Shown in pieces: positions 34,036 through 35,803 of a stretch of DNA of 35,803 nucleotides. The position numbers and the translations under genes were made by a program. The notes under the pieces are model-generated. The model ran no database searches. It saw only the letters and a program-made list of their open reading frames with translations, and was not told where the DNA came from. This stretch comes from Alphaproteobacteria bacterium (GTDB lineage: Bacteria > Pseudomonadota > Alphaproteobacteria > Puniceispirillales > UBA1172): the NCBI GenBank assembly GCA_016778985.1, contig JADHOM010000023.1, positions 1 through 35,803 of the forward strand, written 5' to 3'. The first letter of the stretch is position 1. Every line of letters starts with the position of its first letter.

Positions 34036-35157
34036 ATGCCAGCTCCGATAAAAAAAACAGATACTTGGCATGGTCAATATGATGCTATTATTGATGTTCG
34101 TAGCCCGTCTGAATATGCCGATGATCACATCCCCGGCGCCATTAATCTGCCTGTCTTATCAGATGCAGAACGAGTTCAAGTAGGAAAGCTCTATAAGCAA
34201 CACTCGCCCTTTGAAGCAAGAAAAATTGGCGCCGCAATCATAAGCCGAAATATCGCAAGCCATTTAGATCATCAGTTAAACACTTATCCACCGAATTGGT
34301 CGCCTTTGCTGTATTGCTGGCGTGGTGGCCAGCGGTCAGGGGCAATGGCGCAAATCTTATCAGAAATTGGCTGGTCAGTAGATGTCTTGGAAGGCGGTTA
34401 TAAATCATATCGGCGACAAGTTCAGGCTGAGCTAATCGGCATTACTAAACAGCTTCACCCTGTCATGCTAGATGGGGCAACCGGTGTTGGCAAAACAATT
34501 ATCTTACATGCCTTAGAGGCAAATCATGTTCAGCATATCGACCTTGAGGGCTTGGCGGCGCATCGTGGGTCTGTGTTAGGTGCTATCCCGGGATTGGAGC
34601 AACCGTCACAACGCCTGTTTGAAAGCAGGCTTTATGCTGCTTTGCATCAGCTTGATCTGAATAAGCCAATTGTTTTTGAGGCTGAGAGTAGCAAAATCGG
34701 AAATATCCATATTCCTGACTGCCTGTGGAAAGCCATGTTGCCAGCCCCTAGCATCATCATAACAGCGGATATAACAGCGAGAGTTGATTATATTCTGCAA
34801 GACTATGATCACATTACAACTGACCCATCAGCCTTGAGTAAGCTGGTTAACGGTATGATTAGACGGCATGGGCATGACATAATGATGCTTTGGGCAAGTT
34901 TGATCGCTGAGAAAAACTGGGCTGAATTGGTCACGCATTTGATGAACACTCATTATGATCCAGCTTATCTGGCATCATCAAAGCGCCGGCAACGTCATAA
35001 ATTGGGCGAGATTGCGATGGAACGGATTGATGCTGATCATGCCACTGCCGCCGCCAACCAAATCGCTGATATGATCACTAGCCAAATTGTTACCCTGACC
35101 GCAGGCCTTACCGTACCCCCGACCAGTGACCTGATCGTAACCCCGATCGTAACCTGA
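34036..35157 (+). CDS. selU: SelU/MnmH, tRNA 2-selenouridine synthase
   Basis: Replaces sulfur with selenium in the 2-thiouridine of wobble position 34 of tRNA-Lys, -Glu and -Gln, using selenophosphate from SelD. The N-terminal rhodanese domain has IIDVRSPSEYADDHIPGAINLP and the catalytic Cys in LLYCWRGGQRSGAMAQIL (about residue 95). The C-terminal P-loop domain has DGATGVGKT and the family marker IDLEGLAAHRGSVLGAIPG. 373 residues is normal. The C-terminus ends in a tandem 12-base duplication immediately before the stop. It forms an operon with the SelD fusion. Confidence 0.95.
   Translation: MPAPIKKTDTWHGQYDAIIDVRSPSEYADDHIPGAINLPVLSDAERVQVGKLYKQHSPFEARKIGAAIISRNIASHLDHQLNTYPPNWSPLLYCWRGGQRSGAMAQILSEIGWSVDVLEGGYKSYRRQVQAELIGITKQLHPVMLDGATGVGKTIILHALEANHVQHIDLEGLAAHRGSVLGAIPGLEQPSQRLFESRLYAALHQLDLNKPIVFEAESSKIGNIHIPDCLWKAMLPAPSIIITADITARVDYILQDYDHITTDPSALSKLVNGMIRRHGHDIMMLWASLIAEKNWAELVTHLMNTHYDPAYLASSKRRQRHKLGEIAMERIDADHATAAANQIADMITSQIVTLTAGLTVPPTSDLIVTPIVT
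35133..35156 (+). repeat. Tandem 12-base repeat at the end of selU
   Basis: GATCGTAACCCC followed by GATCGTAACCTG, the last codons plus stop region. In frame. Confidence 0.85.
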
Positions 35158-35207
35158 CCCTCAATAAAGATAAAAATGATAAAAGCCGCAAAAACTAATC
35201 TTTTTTC

Positions 35208-35236
35208 TTGCATGGGCGAGCAAGTTTGATTATCAA
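35208..35236 (+). promoter_or_regulatory. Predicted promoter of tRNA-Asn
   Basis: -35 TTGCAT (35208-35213), 17-base spacer, -10 TATCAA (35231-35236), predicting a start about 9 bases before the tRNA. The geometry matches the tRNA-Cys promoter. It overlaps a direct repeat CAAGTTTGA (35221-35229 and 35234-35242). Confidence 0.4.
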
Positions 35237-35251
35237 GTTTGAACAATGTGA

Positions 35252-35326
35252 TCCCCAGTAGCTCAGCGGTAGAGCAAGCGACTGTTAATCGCTTGGCCGG
35301 CGGTTCGAATCCGTCCTGGGGAGCCA
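35252..35326 (+). tRNA. tRNA-Asn (GTT)
   Basis: Cloverleaf: acceptor TCCCCAG with CTGGGGA, D-arm GCTCAGCGGTAGAGC, anticodon stem AGCGA/TCGCT, loop CTGTTAA giving GTT, T-arm GGTTCGAATCC, discriminator G, and encoded CCA at 35324-35326. The anticodon arm contains AGCAAGCGACT and TAATCGCTTG, the same word repeated in the non-coding region downstream. Confidence 0.97.
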
Positions 35327-35376
35327 TTTTCTAGGGTTTGACTAGGGTTTAGGCTCTTTTTCTTAACTAAATTCGG

Positions 35377-35391
35377 TTAAACTTTGGTTAA
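35377..35391. promoter_or_regulatory. TTAA-N7-TTAA, CtrA-type binding site
   Basis: TTAA-ACTTTGG-TTAA is a perfect match to the full CtrA consensus known in alphaproteobacteria. A third TTAA lies at 35363-35366. Sequence match only; TTAA is common in AT-rich DNA. Confidence 0.35.
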
Positions 35392-35395
35392 TTTT

Positions 35396-35603
35396 AGCAA
35401 GCGATTATACCTAAATACCATCGCTTGCTTAGATTCTAAGTAATCGCTTGCTCAATGTAAAGAGCTTTAATTTCCCTTTATACTATTGAAACCCTTGCTC
35501 ACAGATGCTTTCTGATGATTTGAGCTTGAGTTGATAGATTGCTCATTTCAGCAAGCGATTTTTTAAAGCACAGCAAAACAGTCGATTATCATAGCAAGCG
35601 ACT
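35396..35603. repeat. Cluster of AGCAAGCGA repeats in both orientations
   Basis: Exact copies of the 9-base word: 35396-35404 (+), 35421-35429 (-), 35444-35452 (-), 35550-35558 (+), 35593-35601 (+). Longer agreement: AGCAAGCGATTA at 35396-35407 and inverted at 35441-35452; AGCAAGCGATT at 35550-35560; AGCAAGCGACT at 35593-35603, identical to 35273-35283 in the tRNA. The first two can pair as a 9-bp stem with a 16-base loop. A looser copy AGCAGCCGATTA is at 35621-35632. Confidence 0.85.
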
Positions 35604-35695
35604 AGTATTTAGCCCCTTAGAGCAGCCGATTAATGGTCTCTTTTGTGAGTAATTAACCCCTAGAAATAGACCACAAAAAGCGTTAGATTTTAGGT

Positions 35696-35803
35696 ATGAC
35701 AACTGCTTTATCAAAAATAGAAGAATATCGAAAGTTTCAAGAAGAACTTTTGTATCTGCAAAATGAATACAGAAAGGGTTTTGAAGATGCAGAACGTGCA
35801 GCT
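35696..35803 (+). CDS. Start of an unidentified gene, cut by the window edge
   Basis: ATG at 35696 opens a frame of 36 codons that runs to the last base with no stop. It begins MTTALSKIEEYRKFQEE and is rich in Glu, Lys, Tyr and Leu, likely helical and soluble. AGGT lies directly before the ATG, too close to be a normal ribosome site. I do not recognise the family. It could be the first gene of an accessory element. Confidence 0.5.
   Translation, partial: MTTALSKIEEYRKFQEELLYLQNEYRKGFEDAERAA

Larger units (their letters stand above)
35328..35666. repeat. Near-perfect 12-base inverted repeat flanking the gene-free region
   Basis: TTTCTAGGGTTT at 35328-35339 and, inverted, AACCCCTAGAAA at 35655-35666 (one mismatch). 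The left arm begins directly after the tRNA CCA. May be chance in such AT-rich DNA. Confidence 0.35.
35327..35695. other. Gene-free region after tRNA-Asn with clustered short repeats
   Basis: 369 AT-rich bases with no gene or RNA recognised. It holds a direct repeat CTAGGGTTT (35331-35339 and 35342-35350), a TTAA-N7-TTAA site, five copies of AGCAAGCGA and a flanking inverted repeat, each listed separately. No obvious DnaA box cluster or terminator. Confidence 0.6.

Noticed and set aside
35158-35207. AAAGAT/ATCTTT pair after selU as a terminator
   Set aside because: Six AT pairs with a loop of about 25 bases is not a credible terminator hairpin.
1-35803. CRISPR arrays, insertion sequences, riboswitches
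   Set aside because: No regularly spaced direct repeats of suitable length, no transposase motifs and no recognisable riboswitch fold were seen; the 35396-35603 repeats are too short and irregularly spaced for CRISPR.

Overview
The window is AT-rich bacterial chromosome with densely packed core genes. It most likely comes from a free-living alphaproteobacterium. Three gene orders that I recall as alphaproteobacterial point that way: dgt-argS-SPOR-scpAB-tatABC-serS-surE-pcm-nlpD with yajC-secDF beyond it; pcm-like-tolC-popZ-valS; and the NDUFAF3/NDUFAF6-type pair directly behind secF. A non-pyrrolysine MttB homologue and a selenium pathway would suit a marine SAR116-like lineage, but that placement is inference. 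No rRNA, CRISPR array, transposase or recognisable phage gene was seen.

Layout. 1-2465 (+): 3' end of uvrA overlapping trmFO. 2462-6438 (-): yajC-secD-secF-NDUFAF3-like-NDUFAF6-like, an export cluster with two homologues of respiratory complex I assembly factors. 6586-7461 (+): a DUF815 AAA+ ATPase pointing against its neighbours. 7486-19600 (-): thirteen tightly packed genes (dgt, argS, a SPOR protein, scpA, scpB, a lone ABC ATPase, tatA, tatB, tatC, serS, surE, pcm, nlpD) covering dNTP balance, translation, chromosome condensation, folded-protein export and envelope maintenance. 19792-20995 (+): erpA-like Fe-S carrier and an exonuclease III family gene. 21004-28025 (-): a diverged pcm-like methyltransferase, tolC, a short PopZ-like gene, valS and ilvD. 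28233-28940 (+): tRNA-Cys and an exported histidine phosphatase. 28968-30602 (-): MttB-family methyltransferase. 30804-35157 (+): an EamA transporter, then a selenium pair (oxidoreductase-SelD fusion and selU). 35252-35326 (+): tRNA-Asn.

The right end differs in character. After tRNA-Asn there are about 370 bases without a gene. They carry five exact copies, in both orientations, of a 9-base word that also forms the anticodon arm of the tRNA, plus a perfect TTAA-N7-TTAA site and a flanking near-perfect 12-base inverted repeat. A new reading frame then begins and is cut by the window edge. This is the least explained stretch and may be the edge of an integrated element or a regulatory/replication site.

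Across the window, six genes carry in-frame 12- or 15-base tandem duplications confined to protein ends or linkers, which suggests slippage-driven growth of disordered tails in this genome. Several start codons are uncertain (marked per gene) and all function calls come from recognising motifs by eye.
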